Assembly: GCA_963712305.1 (NCBI GenBank)
Contig: CAVQHI010000001.1
Location: 1,798,001 to 1,862,000 of the forward strand
Source: DATFNI01 sp963712305
GTDB taxonomy: Bacteria; Bacteroidota; Rhodothermia; Balneolales; DATFMH01
DNA: 64,000 nucleotides
Direction: 5' to 3'
The notes beneath the pieces were generated by a model. That model worked only from the letters and a program-made list of their open reading frames with translations. It searched no databases and had not been told where the DNA came from. Of this stretch, positions 24,286 through 34,078 are shown in pieces. The stretch's first letter is position 1. Each line of letters opens with the position of its first letter. A program made the position numbers and the translations under genes.

Positions 24286-26859
24286 ATGAACATCCTGAGA
24301 AAATCAACCGTAATGCTTTTCCTGTCATGCATAGCGGTTGTCGCTTATGCGCAAAATGATAAGCCTAACATCATTCCACTACCGCAACAATGGAATTGGC
24401 AAAACGGGTCAACTAATATCGATCAACTGACAACCATCGTTCTGGGAAACGGCACAACCGATCAGGATCGTTTTGCAGCCCGGCAAATCCAATCGGATCT
24501 TTCTGAGTACTATCATATAAAGGCCGATATAAAATCTGAGCAGGATGTTTCGGATAGAGAGAATTCCATCATCATCGGGGATCCCGGCAAGTCAAACTTA
24601 GTTGGCGAATTGGTTCAAACCGGGGAGTTGACGGCGAAAATGGATACTGCAGGATATATCCTCAAGGTCGCCAATAATACGGTTATAATCGCAGGAAATT
24701 CGACAACCGGACGCTTCTACGGCGCTATGTCTCTCATACAGTTACTGGAAGCAAATTCAACCAACAGTCTGCGTAATATTTCTATTTCAGATTATCCGGC
24801 TATGAAATTCCGCGGGTTGTCAGACGATATGAGCCGTGGTCAGGTTTCAACCGAGGATAATATCAAAAAGATCATCCGTTTCATGGCATTGTATAAAATG
24901 AACACATACATGCCGTATATCGAGGACCTTATTCATTTCAAGGATTATCCAAGCATTGGAAAGGATCGGGGCGCTTTCACTCAAAAAGAGATTCAGGAAC
25001 TGCAGGATTATGCGGATAATTATCATGTCCAGCTCATTCCCATATTTGAATCGCTCGGACACCAGGAAAACATGTTGAACTTGCCGAAGTTCATGAAGTA
25101 TGCCGAGTATCCCGGAGCAGCTTCTTTTAATACACAAAGCAAGTCATCGATTGACTTCCTGAAGCATCTTCTCGGCGAAACGATACCGATGTTCCATTCC
25201 GAATATTTTCACATCGGGGGCGACGAATCCTTTGACGTGGGACTTGGCGCCAGCAAGAAAGCAGTTAACCGGTACGGACTGGCTACCGTAAATGCACGCT
25301 ACTATCGAAAAGTGTACGATTATGTGAAAAGCCACGGCAAAAAAGTGATGATGTACGGTGACATGCTGCTTCGCAACCCGGATGTTCTTGCCCAGCTTCC
25401 GAAAGATATCATCATCTTTGACTGGCATTACGGGGCAAGCGATGAGTTTCCGTCAACAGAAGTCTTTGCCCGTGCCAACCAGCCGTTCATAGCTTCACCC
25501 GGAATTTCGAACTGGTCGAGACTGTATCCCAATCAAAGTGCGGCCTGGGTGAACACCTATAACTTTACGCTGGAGGGATATAAAAACGGAGCACTTGGAT
25601 CTATCACAACAAGCTGGGGCGACATGGGCGGGCCGAATTTTCGCGAACTAAATTACAGGGGATACGCATATGACGCCGAATGCGGCTGGAACCCGGTTAA
25701 TGCTGATCAGCCAACCATAGACAGCCGGTTCAATAACATATTTTTCGGAAACAACTCTCCTCAGCTCTCAGCAATACAAAACCTGCTGAACAGGCTAAGC
25801 GAAGACATTTATTACCCTGAAGTCTGGAGACAACCGTTTGATCGTCTGAATGACTTCGAAAAAAATAGACATCTACCTCTGTTGAATGCCACGTTGGACA
25901 TCAAACGCAGCAGTAATGCCGTAAAACGACTAACGGCAAGCGTCAAACCTGAGTTGAAGCGCAACAGTTATGAAATGGATTATGATGCTTTTGCTGCCGA
26001 TTTGGCTCACTGGGTTGGAGAATCCCTGGAATTCACCAGGTGGATGCAGCGTGTTACGCAAGACAGCATATATAATGATGACCGAAAGCCTCTCACTGAC
26101 AAGGGAATCGAATGGGGAAGCAAGCTCCGTGATCAGGTTTCCAATCTTCAGAAATCATTTGATGAACTTTGGCTAAAGACCAATAAGAAAGACAACCTGG
26201 CAAAGCTGGATACCCTTTTCATGTACCAGAAAATCTACCTCGATCAGATCGTGGATTCACTGAAGAATAACAGTTGGGATACTTCCTACAAGATTCCGAG
26301 CCAGTTTATTGGTGCCAACGGTGCTTCCGATTCGAATGCGATTCCATCCGTTTGCCTGCGCAAGTCATTCCCGCTGTCAAACAGTGGAAAGATCAAACAC
26401 GCCTGGCTGCAGGTTGTTGGCGATTCGTATGTTACGGTCTGGCTGAACGGACATAAGCTCGGCCGGATTTATGCAAAACGTGAAGGATCACTCGGCATCG
26501 ACCTGAGGCGTTCCAAGTATTGGGATGTCGCAAGGATGCTCAACAATAAATCCGAGAACGTTATTGCTGCACAGGCCACCAGTTTCAGGCAGATCCCGGA
26601 AAGTGAGAAGAAGACAAGCGTCTATTCGCAGGATCACCCGGGATCGGCTAATATCTATCTGAAAATCGAATATGCGGATGGCAGCACGCAGACTGTTATG
26701 ACAGATCAGTACTGGAAATCCCATGTCGGAGAAGAAAAAGGCTGGACAAACCCTGACTTCGACGACTCATACTGGCTGCCGGCTTCTGTTGTTAAGGATC
26801 CCTCAACGGTGTATAAACCACTTTTTGAGCACGGACTGCCATCTTTCGTGAGGTTTTGA
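24286..26859 (+). CDS. Glycoside hydrolase family 20 beta-N-acetylhexosaminidase
   Basis: 857 aa from ATG 24286, chosen because MNILRKSTVMLFLSCIAVVA is a clear signal peptide; an upstream start would add 31 residues before it. Domains: GH20 N-terminal beta domain (about 25-165), catalytic TIM barrel (about 170-500) with the acid/nucleophile-assisting pair in YFHIGGDESFD and the tryptophans ITTSWGDMGG, an alpha-helical part, and a C-terminal region with a galactose-binding-like jelly roll (VTVWLNGHKLGRIYA, NPDFDDSYWLPA). It would release terminal GlcNAc or GalNAc from glycans outside the cytoplasm. A serine hydrolase gene follows 119 bp downstream. Confidence 0.88.
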   Translation: MNILRKSTVMLFLSCIAVVAYAQNDKPNIIPLPQQWNWQNGSTNIDQLTTIVLGNGTTDQDRFAARQIQSDLSEYYHIKADIKSEQDVSDRENSIIIGDPGKSNLVGELVQTGELTAKMDTAGYILKVANNTVIIAGNSTTGRFYGAMSLIQLLEANSTNSLRNISISDYPAMKFRGLSDDMSRGQVSTEDNIKKIIRFMALYKMNTYMPYIEDLIHFKDYPSIGKDRGAFTQKEIQELQDYADNYHVQLIPIFESLGHQENMLNLPKFMKYAEYPGAASFNTQSKSSIDFLKHLLGETIPMFHSEYFHIGGDESFDVGLGASKKAVNRYGLATVNARYYRKVYDYVKSHGKKVMMYGDMLLRNPDVLAQLPKDIIIFDWHYGASDEFPSTEVFARANQPFIASPGISNWSRLYPNQSAAWVNTYNFTLEGYKNGALGSITTSWGDMGGPNFRELNYRGYAYDAECGWNPVNADQPTIDSRFNNIFFGNNSPQLSAIQNLLNRLSEDIYYPEVWRQPFDRLNDFEKNRHLPLLNATLDIKRSSNAVKRLTASVKPELKRNSYEMDYDAFAADLAHWVGESLEFTRWMQRVTQDSIYNDDRKPLTDKGIEWGSKLRDQVSNLQKSFDELWLKTNKKDNLAKLDTLFMYQKIYLDQIVDSLKNNSWDTSYKIPSQFIGANGASDSNAIPSVCLRKSFPLSNSGKIKHAWLQVVGDSYVTVWLNGHKLGRIYAKREGSLGIDLRRSKYWDVARMLNNKSENVIAAQATSFRQIPESEKKTSVYSQDHPGSANIYLKIEYADGSTQTVMTDQYWKSHVGEEKGWTNPDFDDSYWLPASVVKDPSTVYKPLFEHGLPSFVRF

Positions 26860-26978
26860 TAATTGGAAATAAGGATATAAGAAATAAGGGAATATGGGAT
26901 GCTGGAAACGCAAAAGAGCAAAGTGAGGAAGATTATGGCCTGTGCTCGTTACTTTACTCTGGCATCCTGATTTTTTAA

Positions 26979-28241
26979 ATGGATTACCTAAACAAAATCT
27001 TCAAAATTTCCGGGCTGGCTGCAGTTTTGTTGCTTCTTTGCTTTTGTACAAACCAAACCATGGCACAGTCTGGCAGCAACAATCCCACCCTGATTAAGAT
27101 TGACAGCCTTATACAATCGGAAGTGAATCAAAAGCATATCCCGGGTGCCGTAATTCTAATTGAGAAGGATGGAAATGTGCTTCATCGCAAGGCATTCGGA
27201 TATGCGGATGAGTTCGACTACAAAATGAAGCCGTTAAACCGTCCGGTTAAGATGCAGGTAAACACTATGTTCGATCTGGCATCGTTGACCAAGGTTTTTG
27301 CCACGACATTTGGCATCATGCAGTTAGCCGATCAGGGGAAAATTCATCTGGATGACCCGGTTCACAAATACACGCCGGAGTTTCATGGTCTCCACAAAGA
27401 TTCAATAACTGTCCGCCAGCTGCTTAGTCACTCATCAGGACTGAATGAATGGCAACCACTCTATTACAAAGCCGGAAATTCAAAGGAGACCTACAAAGAA
27501 ATATGCCAGATGCCTTTGAAATACCCGGTTGGACAAGCGCGCCACTACAGTGATCTCGGATTTATGATGCTTGGGTATCTCATCCAGAAGGTCTCCGGTC
27601 AGCCTCTGGATCAGTATTTAGAACAGCATTTATATAAACCGCTTGGGCTACATCACACAACGTATAATCCTAAAAAACAAGATTTAGCGAATTTCGCCGC
27701 TACCTCGCATGGCAATCCTTTCGAAAAGAAAATGGTGTATGATGATCATTTCGGGTACAAGTGTGATGTTGATCCCCATTCCTGGAACGGCTGGCGAACC
27801 TATACGGCGAGGGGCGAGGTAAGTGATGGAAATGCATGGTATGCCAACCAGGGCGTTGCGGGTCACGCGGGATTATTTTCCACGATTGATGATTTGCAGA
27901 AACTGGTGGAGTTAATGTTGAATGATGGTGTTTACAAAGGACATCGGTATATCAAGGCATCGGTCATACGTGAGTTCACGACAAAGGATCGTTACGGAAA
28001 TGGCCTGGGATGGGATATGGCGCCCGATGTCATCAAGATAAACGGTGCGCCCGATGATGTATACGGACACACTGGTTTTACAGGAACGAACGTGGTGATT
28101 ATTCCCAATTATCACCTGTTCTACATCCTGTTGACTAACCGGGAAAATGCCGGTGTGAATAAGGATGGCTACTACTCTAACCTGAACCCGCTCCGCTACA
28201 AAATTTCAGCGTTGGTATTAAACGGGTTTGGTCGGAATTGA
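26979..28241 (+). CDS. Class C beta-lactamase-fold serine hydrolase
   Basis: 420 aa with a signal peptide (ISGLAAVLLLLCFC, possible lipobox). The nucleophile motif SxxK is in FDLASLTKVFATTF and the YxN-like motif is HYSDLGFMML; the third motif is HTGFTGTN (HxG). This family includes penicillin-binding-like esterases and D-aminopeptidases, so a beta-lactamase activity should not be assumed. It follows the GH20 gene in the same direction; together they could work on peptidoglycan or glycan fragments. Confidence 0.85.
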   Translation: MDYLNKIFKISGLAAVLLLLCFCTNQTMAQSGSNNPTLIKIDSLIQSEVNQKHIPGAVILIEKDGNVLHRKAFGYADEFDYKMKPLNRPVKMQVNTMFDLASLTKVFATTFGIMQLADQGKIHLDDPVHKYTPEFHGLHKDSITVRQLLSHSSGLNEWQPLYYKAGNSKETYKEICQMPLKYPVGQARHYSDLGFMMLGYLIQKVSGQPLDQYLEQHLYKPLGLHHTTYNPKKQDLANFAATSHGNPFEKKMVYDDHFGYKCDVDPHSWNGWRTYTARGEVSDGNAWYANQGVAGHAGLFSTIDDLQKLVELMLNDGVYKGHRYIKASVIREFTTKDRYGNGLGWDMAPDVIKINGAPDDVYGHTGFTGTNVVIIPNYHLFYILLTNRENAGVNKDGYYSNLNPLRYKISALVLNGFGRN

Positions 28242-28281
28242 TAGGATTTCAGCCGCAAACCTTCACAGATTAACGTGCTTG

Positions 28282-28307
28282 TGGTCCAGGCGAGGACGCC
28301 CGGACCA
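28282..28307. repeat. Palindromic repeat, GGCG-AGGA-CGCC family, copy 1
   Basis: TGGTCCaGGCG, loop AGGA, CGCCcGGACCA: 11-bp arms with one mismatch. Same core and loop as the copies at 30304 and 51210. Lies between the converging serine hydrolase and typA genes. Just downstream (28316-28344) there is a degenerate ATCCGCGAAAATCCG repeat, also seen inverted at 49489-49513. Confidence 0.75.
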
Positions 28308-28350
28308 GCCACAAATCCGTGTTTATCCGCGAAAATCCGTGGCTCTAATA

Positions 28351-30150
28351 CTACTTCTCTTGGCGTTTACGCTTATTGTGATCGAGGTAAAGCTTGCGGA
28401 TGCGAAGGCTCTTGGGTGTTACTTCTACGAGTTCATCGCGGTCGATGAATTCGATGTGTTCCTCGAGGCTTAGTTTTTTGGCCACTGAAATTTTAACGGC
28501 ATCCTGCGACTGGGAGGCACGATGGTTGGTCAGGCTTTTCTTCTTGGCGATATTAATAAGCAGGTCCCCGCCTCGCGTATTCAGTCCGATTACCTGGCCC
28601 ATGTAAACCGGGTCACCCGGTTCCACCAGAAATTCACCTCTATCCTGTGCATTTTCGAGTGCATAACCCGTAGTCATACCATTTTCGAGAGCCACCAGGG
28701 CGCCCCGATTCCGACCCGGGATATCTCCTTTATATGGCTCATAAGAATGAAATTGCTGGTGAATTTGAGCAGTACCGCGGGTATCTGTGAGCAATTCTCC
28801 GCGCAAGCCTATTAATCCTCTGGTCGGTACATGGAACGTAAGACGCACATGATCGCCCTCGGGAATCATCGATTGCATCAATCCTTTACGCTGTTGCAGC
28901 TTGTCAATGACTTTGTTGCTGTATTCTTCCAATACGTCAACAATCACCTCTTCTACAGGTTCCAGACGATGGCCGTCTTTCTCCTTAAAAATTACTTCCG
29001 GACGCGAGACGGCAAATTCATAACCTTCCCGGCGCATGGTTTCAATCAGAATCGCAAGTTGTAATTCACCACGCCCCGAAACACGATATACATCCGGACT
29101 CTCGGTTGACTGCACCCAAATAGATACATTGGTACGAGCTTCTTTCATGAGTCTGTCATTCAGCATATTAGCTGTAACATAATCCCCTTCGCGTCCAACG
29201 AAAGGTGAATCATTGACACGGAAAAACATAGCCAGCGTCGGTTCGTCAATATCGTAATAGGGAATAGCTGTCAGTTCGGAACTATCAGTAAGCGTGTCGC
29301 CAACCATAACCTCATCATAACCGGCAAGTGCGATAATGTCACCGGCACCGACTTCATCAACTGGCACACGTTTTAATCCCATGAATGTGAACAGCTTGGT
29401 TGCCTTGCCCTTCTCACGGGTTTCCCCTTTCCGGTTAAGCAGCGTTACTTCCTGATTGACACGAATTTTACCTTGTTCAACGCGTCCAATGGCAATTCGT
29501 CCGACGTAATCATTCCAGTCAACCTGGCTCACAAGCATCTTGAACGGACGCTCTTCTTCTACTTCCGGTTCAGGCACATGTTTGCGGATCAGATCAAACA
29601 GAAGTGTCAGATCCGAATCAGGATCCTCGAGTTCGCGCTTACAAGTCCCGTCTTTCCCTACTGCATAAAGGACGGGAAAGTCGAGTTGATTATCTTCAGC
29701 ATTTAGATCCACAAACAGGTCAAAAATCTCATTCAACACCGCGTCAGGACGGGCATCTTTACGATCGATCTTATTGATCACGACAATCGGGTGGTAGCCA
29801 AGATCCAGAGACTTACGTAAGACGAAACGAGTCTGTGGCAGGGGACCTTCTGCGGCATCCACCAACAGGATCACCCCGTTTACCATTTTCAGGATACGTT
29901 CAACTTCTCCCCCAAAATCAGCGTGGCCGGGGGTGTCTACGATATTGATCTTGAGGTCCTTCCAGAGCACAGCCGTGTTTTTGGCCATGATGGTGATCCC
30001 CTTCTCTCGTTCAAGATCGATGGAATCCATAACGCGATCAACGAGCTGCTGATTCTCTCGGAACGTACCGCTTTGACGCAGCATTTGATCGACAAGTGTA
30101 GTTTTTCCGTGGTCTACGTGGGCAATGATTGCAACGTTGCGAATATTCAC
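28351..30150 (-). CDS. typA: Ribosome-associated GTPase TypA/BipA
   Basis: 599 aa, usual length. EF-G-like GTPase active in 50S assembly and stress adaptation. Motifs: NVAIIAHVDHGKTTLVDQML (P loop), DTPGHADFGGEVERI (G3), NKIDRKDARPD (G4), and the BipA-specific C-terminal half (HVPTRGLIGLRGELLTDT, NRGALVALENGMTTGYAL, VEPGDPVYMGQVIG, TNHRASQSQDAVK). It ends with an arginine/lysine-rich tail. Confidence 0.96.
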   Translation of the reverse strand: MNIRNVAIIAHVDHGKTTLVDQMLRQSGTFRENQQLVDRVMDSIDLEREKGITIMAKNTAVLWKDLKINIVDTPGHADFGGEVERILKMVNGVILLVDAAEGPLPQTRFVLRKSLDLGYHPIVVINKIDRKDARPDAVLNEIFDLFVDLNAEDNQLDFPVLYAVGKDGTCKRELEDPDSDLTLLFDLIRKHVPEPEVEEERPFKMLVSQVDWNDYVGRIAIGRVEQGKIRVNQEVTLLNRKGETREKGKATKLFTFMGLKRVPVDEVGAGDIIALAGYDEVMVGDTLTDSSELTAIPYYDIDEPTLAMFFRVNDSPFVGREGDYVTANMLNDRLMKEARTNVSIWVQSTESPDVYRVSGRGELQLAILIETMRREGYEFAVSRPEVIFKEKDGHRLEPVEEVIVDVLEEYSNKVIDKLQQRKGLMQSMIPEGDHVRLTFHVPTRGLIGLRGELLTDTRGTAQIHQQFHSYEPYKGDIPGRNRGALVALENGMTTGYALENAQDRGEFLVEPGDPVYMGQVIGLNTRGGDLLINIAKKKSLTNHRASQSQDAVKISVAKKLSLEEHIEFIDRDELVEVTPKSLRIRKLYLDHNKRKRQEK

Positions 30151-30303
30151 TATAGAAAAATTAATTATTGGTACAGCTTTTTAAATTACGATAATTTATC
30201 AGATTATGATAGAGGCCGGGAGGAATTAAGGTAATTTAGGAATAGAGATATAACGCTTAATCCCCTTTCTTATTGGATGCAAATTCAATTGTTTATGCCA
30301 CTG

Positions 30304-30330
30304 TTGTCCAGGCGAGGACGCCTGGACCAA
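30304..30330. repeat. Palindromic repeat, GGCG-AGGA-CGCC family, copy 2
   Basis: TTGTCCAGGCG, loop AGGA, CGCCTGGACCAA: long arms with one base of difference. It sits in the 328-bp gap 30151-30478 between divergent typA and the SDR gene. The same gap also has repeated stretches of the type CCTATTTCCTTATTTCCC (30402-30440), the complement of GGAAATAAGGGAATA stretches found near 26866 and 46269. No gene is seen in this gap. Confidence 0.75.
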
Positions 30331-30478
30331 CGTTGTATAAAGATCAATAGCCTTATTTCCGTATTACCATATTTCCATCTTTGAACCGTCTGGCTGCTGG
30401 TCTCCTATTTCCTTATTTCCCAATCCCCTTATTCTATTATCTTATATCTATAATCTAAAATCTTAAACTTACACCGTT

Positions 30479-31255
30479 ATGGATTTAGGACTAGCCGATC
30501 AGCGTTTTCTTGTTTGCGGAGCCAGCACTGGTTTCGGACGTGCCATTGCAGAACGGCTTCTTAAGGAAGGTGCAAATGTTATTGCTGTTGCACGACGTGA
30601 AGCGAAATTGAAAGAACTTAAAAAGAACTATCCGGATACTGCTGATTATATCACAGGTGATCTGCAAAAAACAACGATCCATGATCAGATTGAACGTGCT
30701 ATCAGTTCGAATCCGTTGCATGGCGTTGTGCTTAATGCCGGAGGCCCACCTACAGGATCTGTTTTATCAACAAGTATGAAACAGTGGGATGAAGCATACC
30801 AATCCGTAGTCCGATGGAAAATTGATCTGACGCTTAGGCTTGTACCACGACTGGTTTCACGGAATTATGGGCGATTATTGTTTATCGAAAGTCAATCCGT
30901 CAAGCAGCCTATCGAAAATCTCGTACTCAGCAATTCGATGCGAATGGCTGTGGTTGGGTTCGCCAAAACATTATCCCGTGAAATTGCCTCAAAAGGAGTA
31001 ACAGTTAATATTATCGCACCCGGCTCACATGACAGTCCGGCCATAGAGCGCGTCGTCAAAAGTGTTGCAGAGCATAACAATCTTTCATTAAATGGAGCAA
31101 AAGAACAGATGTCTAAAGCTGTACCTGTTGGTCGCATGGGTAAACCGGAAGAACTGGCATCACTTGCTGCCTGGATCCTTTCCGGACACGCGGGTTTTGT
31201 GACCGGGCAAACTATCAGCCACGACGGTGGAAACATTAATTTTGTTTTTGGATGA
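30479..31255 (+). CDS. Short-chain dehydrogenase/reductase family protein lacking the usual catalytic Tyr-Lys
   Basis: 258 aa. Rossmann NAD(P) motif GASTGFGRAIAERLL, the NAG motif LNAGGPPTGS, and a C-terminal DGGNINFVFG ending are all in place. At the position of the YxxxK catalytic motif the protein reads LSNSMRMAVVGFAKTL, so tyrosine is replaced by serine and lysine by arginine. Some SDR subfamilies with an SNS-x-R motif are known as oxidoreductases, so activity is possible but the substrate is unknown. The HAD gene follows after 7 bp, suggesting an operon. Confidence 0.85.
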   Translation: MDLGLADQRFLVCGASTGFGRAIAERLLKEGANVIAVARREAKLKELKKNYPDTADYITGDLQKTTIHDQIERAISSNPLHGVVLNAGGPPTGSVLSTSMKQWDEAYQSVVRWKIDLTLRLVPRLVSRNYGRLLFIESQSVKQPIENLVLSNSMRMAVVGFAKTLSREIASKGVTVNIIAPGSHDSPAIERVVKSVAEHNNLSLNGAKEQMSKAVPVGRMGKPEELASLAAWILSGHAGFVTGQTISHDGGNINFVFG

Positions 31256-31262
31256 ATTAACT

Positions 31263-31733
31263 ATGCTACAAATAGATATCCCAGGCAGGAAACGACTTGA
31301 ACTTTATCATCTCGTGTTGGATTTCAACGGAACACTCGCACTCGACGGGCTTCTCAAACAGGGTGTGCCGCCTCGTCTGAAACAATTGTCTGAAGTTCTG
31401 AAGATATACGTTCTGACTGCTGATACCCATGATTCTGTTCATCATGAAATGACTGGCCTTCCCTGCCAGGTTCATGTAATCCCGAATGACAATCAGGATG
31501 AGGAAAAAGCCAAATTCATACGCAAACTGGGTGTGAAGAAAACGGTGTGCATTGGCAATGGATTAAACGACCGGCTGATGTTAAAGGAATCTCAGCTTGG
31601 AATTTTAGTTATACAGGAAGAAGGGATAGCTACTCCATCACTTTTATCTGCAGATGTTGTCTGTACGAGTATCACCGATGCACTTGATTTGCTATTAAAA
31701 CAAGATCGCCTGAGAGCAACCCTTCGAAATTAG
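31263..31733 (+). CDS. HAD-superfamily hydrolase, soluble P-type ATPase-like
   Basis: 156 aa from ATG 31263. HAD motif I is present as LVLDFNGTLA with Asn in place of the second Asp, typical of the soluble P-type ATPase-like group (COG4087). Motif II is VLTADTHD and motif III/IV is VCIGNGLNDRLML. It would be a phosphatase of unknown substrate. Translated probably together with the SDR gene upstream (7-bp gap). Confidence 0.8.
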   Translation: MLQIDIPGRKRLELYHLVLDFNGTLALDGLLKQGVPPRLKQLSEVLKIYVLTADTHDSVHHEMTGLPCQVHVIPNDNQDEEKAKFIRKLGVKKTVCIGNGLNDRLMLKESQLGILVIQEEGIATPSLLSADVVCTSITDALDLLLKQDRLRATLRN

Positions 31734-31844
31734 ACCTGAGATTGATGAAAATCAGCTTTATCATCTGCGATCCATTTAACCGAACACAGGTACATCTATA
31801 ACAAGGTTTCATAATTTGAATCCCATCATCAATACACCCAGGAT

Positions 31845-32606
31845 ATGATCTGGTTTCTAATCGCAGGATTGCTTGCTGGTTTTGCTGTTGGCTTTATTGG
31901 AGCGGGAGCAGCAGTAATTGGATTACCCTTTCTGCTTTATATTGAAAAAATGTCCCCAACCACTGCTTTGGGCACAAATGCATTAGGGGTCGCTTTTACG
32001 ATCATTGTGATCCTGCTCTACCGGATCTTCAGGAAAGATGTATACATTAAATCCGGACTCATCTTTGCTATTCCAGGTCTGGCAGGTGTCTATATCGGAA
32101 CACTCTTAAGCCGTTTACTGCCCGGTAAAGAAATCATCTTTCTACTTGGATTTCTTCTTTTCGCTGTCGCCGGATGGATGTACTATCTAAGTGTTAAGAT
32201 GGGTAGTACAGACGAAGGATCACGTGATTCGGATCCTTCGAACATTTCGAATAAAAAGTTGATCCGGCTCGGATTTTGCGGCTTTGGTGTGGGGCTTGCC
32301 TGTGGATTTTTTGCTATTGGCGGCGGGTTCATGATCATACCCGGGATCATGCTGGCTGCCGACTTTTCTCTGCTTGACGCCATTGCCACCGGACTTCTTC
32401 CATTCGGTCTTTTCTCTCTATGGATAGGCGGAGAATATTGGATAAATGATTCAGCACAAGTACTTCCGGCTTTTTATATCATGACGACAGGAATTCTGGG
32501 AGGGATATCCGGAATTTGGCTGTCCAGGCACATATCAAAAAGAAAAATGCAGCGAATGTTTGCCGTCTTTATGCTTGGACTTGGCATTTATATGATTTTT
32601 CAGTAA
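31845..32606 (+). CDS. TauE/SafE (TSUP) family membrane permease
   Basis: 253 aa, almost wholly hydrophobic with about eight predicted membrane spans. Two half repeats are visible: GFIGAGAAVIGLPFLLYIEK near residue 17 and GLACGFFAIGGGFMIIPGIM near 150, the two glycine-rich signatures of the family. Members export or import sulfur-containing organic anions such as sulfite or sulfoacetate; substrate here unknown. A strong hairpin lies 47 bp downstream. Confidence 0.87.
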   Translation: MIWFLIAGLLAGFAVGFIGAGAAVIGLPFLLYIEKMSPTTALGTNALGVAFTIIVILLYRIFRKDVYIKSGLIFAIPGLAGVYIGTLLSRLLPGKEIIFLLGFLLFAVAGWMYYLSVKMGSTDEGSRDSDPSNISNKKLIRLGFCGFGVGLACGFFAIGGGFMIIPGIMLAADFSLLDAIATGLLPFGLFSLWIGGEYWINDSAQVLPAFYIMTTGILGGISGIWLSRHISKRKMQRMFAVFMLGLGIYMIFQ

Positions 32607-32652
32607 ACCCGGATAAGACTCAAAGCTGGTCCAGGTGATACAGAGCTGGTAC

Positions 32653-32688
32653 AGAGCTGGTACTGGCGTCCACGCCAGTACCAGCTCT
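32653..32688. terminator. Perfect 16-bp hairpin between convergent genes
   Basis: AGAGCTGGTACTGGCG, loop TCCA, CGCCAGTACCAGCTCT: 16 paired bases and no mismatch. It lies between the TSUP gene (stop 32606) and pirin (stop 32716, other strand), so it could end both transcripts, though no T run follows. The core GGCG-TCCA-CGCC is a variant of the GGCG-AGGA-CGCC repeat, and its left part is duplicated just upstream (CAGAGCTGGTACAGAGCTGG). Confidence 0.6.
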
Positions 32689-32715
32689 CGTCATTCAATC
32701 AACCATTCATTCGTT

Positions 32716-33435
32716 TTATACCTGCATCGGTACTTCTATAAGCAACACATCGGCATCTTCGGAAGCTTCAATGTTGACCATTTCCAGATCTGAAATACCC
32801 AAACCATCGCGCCGGTTTAGCTCTTTGTCGCCAATTTTTATTGATCCATCGATCACGAACAAATAGGCGCCGTGATTTTCATCATGAAGCTTGTACTCCA
32901 GGTTTTCACCGGATTTTAGCTCAGCACGGGCGAACCAGGCACTCTGATGAAGCCATAGGGAAGTCTCTTCTTCTGCTTCTTTCGGAGCCACCAGGAACTG
33001 CCATTTCCCCTGTCTTCCATTCGGATCGAATTTACGCTGGTCATAGCGCGGTTCCACGTTCTGCGTATCCGGGAAAATCCAGATCTGCAGCAGGTTCAGT
33101 GAATCGGTTTTCGATGCATTGTATTCCGCATGATGGATACCGGTACCGGCCGACATCGCCTGCACTTCGTTCAGATGCAGTTGTTTCGTGTGTCCCATAC
33201 TGTCGCGGTGTTCCAATGTCCCGTCGAGCATGATGGTCACGATTTCCATGTTGTCGTGCGGATGCAGACCGAATCCTTTGCCCGCCGCAACAATGTCATC
33301 GTTCAGAACCCGCAGTGCTCCAAAATGAATCCTTTCCGGGTTATACCACGATGCAAAACTAAAACTATGGTATGTATCCAGCCATCCATGGTTGGCATGC
33401 CCTCGCGTATCTGCTTTATGCAATACCGTTTTCAT
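32716..33435 (-). CDS. Pirin family protein
   Basis: 239 aa, bicupin fold. N-terminal cupin with metal ligands in LHPHDNMEIVTIMLDG and HHAEYNASK; the sequence also has the pirin signature NHGWLDTYHSFSFASWYNP. Related proteins (E. coli YhhW) have quercetinase activity. Third gene of the marR-nitroreductase-pirin unit, 18 bp from the nitroreductase, so it may take part in a response to quinone- or flavonoid-like compounds. Confidence 0.9.
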   Translation of the reverse strand: MKTVLHKADTRGHANHGWLDTYHSFSFASWYNPERIHFGALRVLNDDIVAAGKGFGLHPHDNMEIVTIMLDGTLEHRDSMGHTKQLHLNEVQAMSAGTGIHHAEYNASKTDSLNLLQIWIFPDTQNVEPRYDQRKFDPNGRQGKWQFLVAPKEAEEETSLWLHQSAWFARAELKSGENLEYKLHDENHGAYLFVIDGSIKIGDKELNRRDGLGISDLEMVNIEASEDADVLLIEVPMQV

Positions 33436-33453
33436 GACTGATTTTCCTTTTTA

Positions 33454-34050
33454 TTAGTTATTTGAATTCCATTGGTGAGCATGAACCAGTTCCCTGATAT
33501 CCTTACGAACTCTCGGTGCTTTCTCCCTTTTTTGAAGTTGGTCCGGCAGCTGATCTACATCACCTACGTACCCGATAGTCGCCATTATTACCGGTTCATA
33601 CTCACCCGAAATACCGACAACTTCACTGATTTTGTCGGCGTAAAAACCGCCCATTTGGTGAAGATGCAAACCAAGCTCAGTAGCCTGCAGGCTCAACATC
33701 CCCATCGCCTGACCCGTATCGTACCAAGAGTGGCGATAGGTTTTCCCGTTATGTTCATATGTCTTCCGTGCAAAAACTGCCAGCAGGACGGGGGCATCCT
33801 TTGCCCAGACTTTATTGCCCTCCATCAGGCTATCAAGAAAACCATCAAAAGCTTCTTCATTTTCCTTCGTAGCATAGACAAACCGCCACGGCTGCGCATT
33901 CATGCTCGATGGCGCCCACCGAGCCGTTTCAAACAACTGTTCCAGCTTATCTTCTTCAACCGGACGAGAATCAAACGCTCTCGGACTCCGTCTTTTGCGA
34001 GCAAGATCACTCAGCATTAATTCTTCAGTAACTTTTCCTTCCATGCTCAT
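33454..34050 (-). CDS. Nitroreductase family protein
   Basis: 198 aa. FMN-dependent nitro/quinone reductase family, seen from RKRRSPRAFDSRPVEEDKLE, ARWAPSSMNAQPWRFVYAT (FMN phosphate and ring contacts) and the C-terminal GYVGDVDQLPDQLQKREKAPR. Lies between marR and pirin in one direction; pairs of this type often detoxify electrophiles or quinones. Cofactor assignment is by family. Confidence 0.9.
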   Translation of the reverse strand: MSMEGKVTEELMLSDLARKRRSPRAFDSRPVEEDKLEQLFETARWAPSSMNAQPWRFVYATKENEEAFDGFLDSLMEGNKVWAKDAPVLLAVFARKTYEHNGKTYRHSWYDTGQAMGMLSLQATELGLHLHQMGGFYADKISEVVGISGEYEPVIMATIGYVGDVDQLPDQLQKREKAPRVRKDIRELVHAHQWNSNN

Positions 34051-34078
34051 TGTCAGTACCTACATTATCTATGTTTTG

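Noticed and set aside
26979..28241. True antibiotic-resistance beta-lactamase
   Set aside because: SxxK, YSD and HTG motifs are shared by many peptidases and esterases of this fold; nothing points to drug hydrolysis.
30151..30478. Small ORFs in the typA upstream gap
   Set aside because: They consist of repeat DNA and lack ribosome sites or recognisable sequence.
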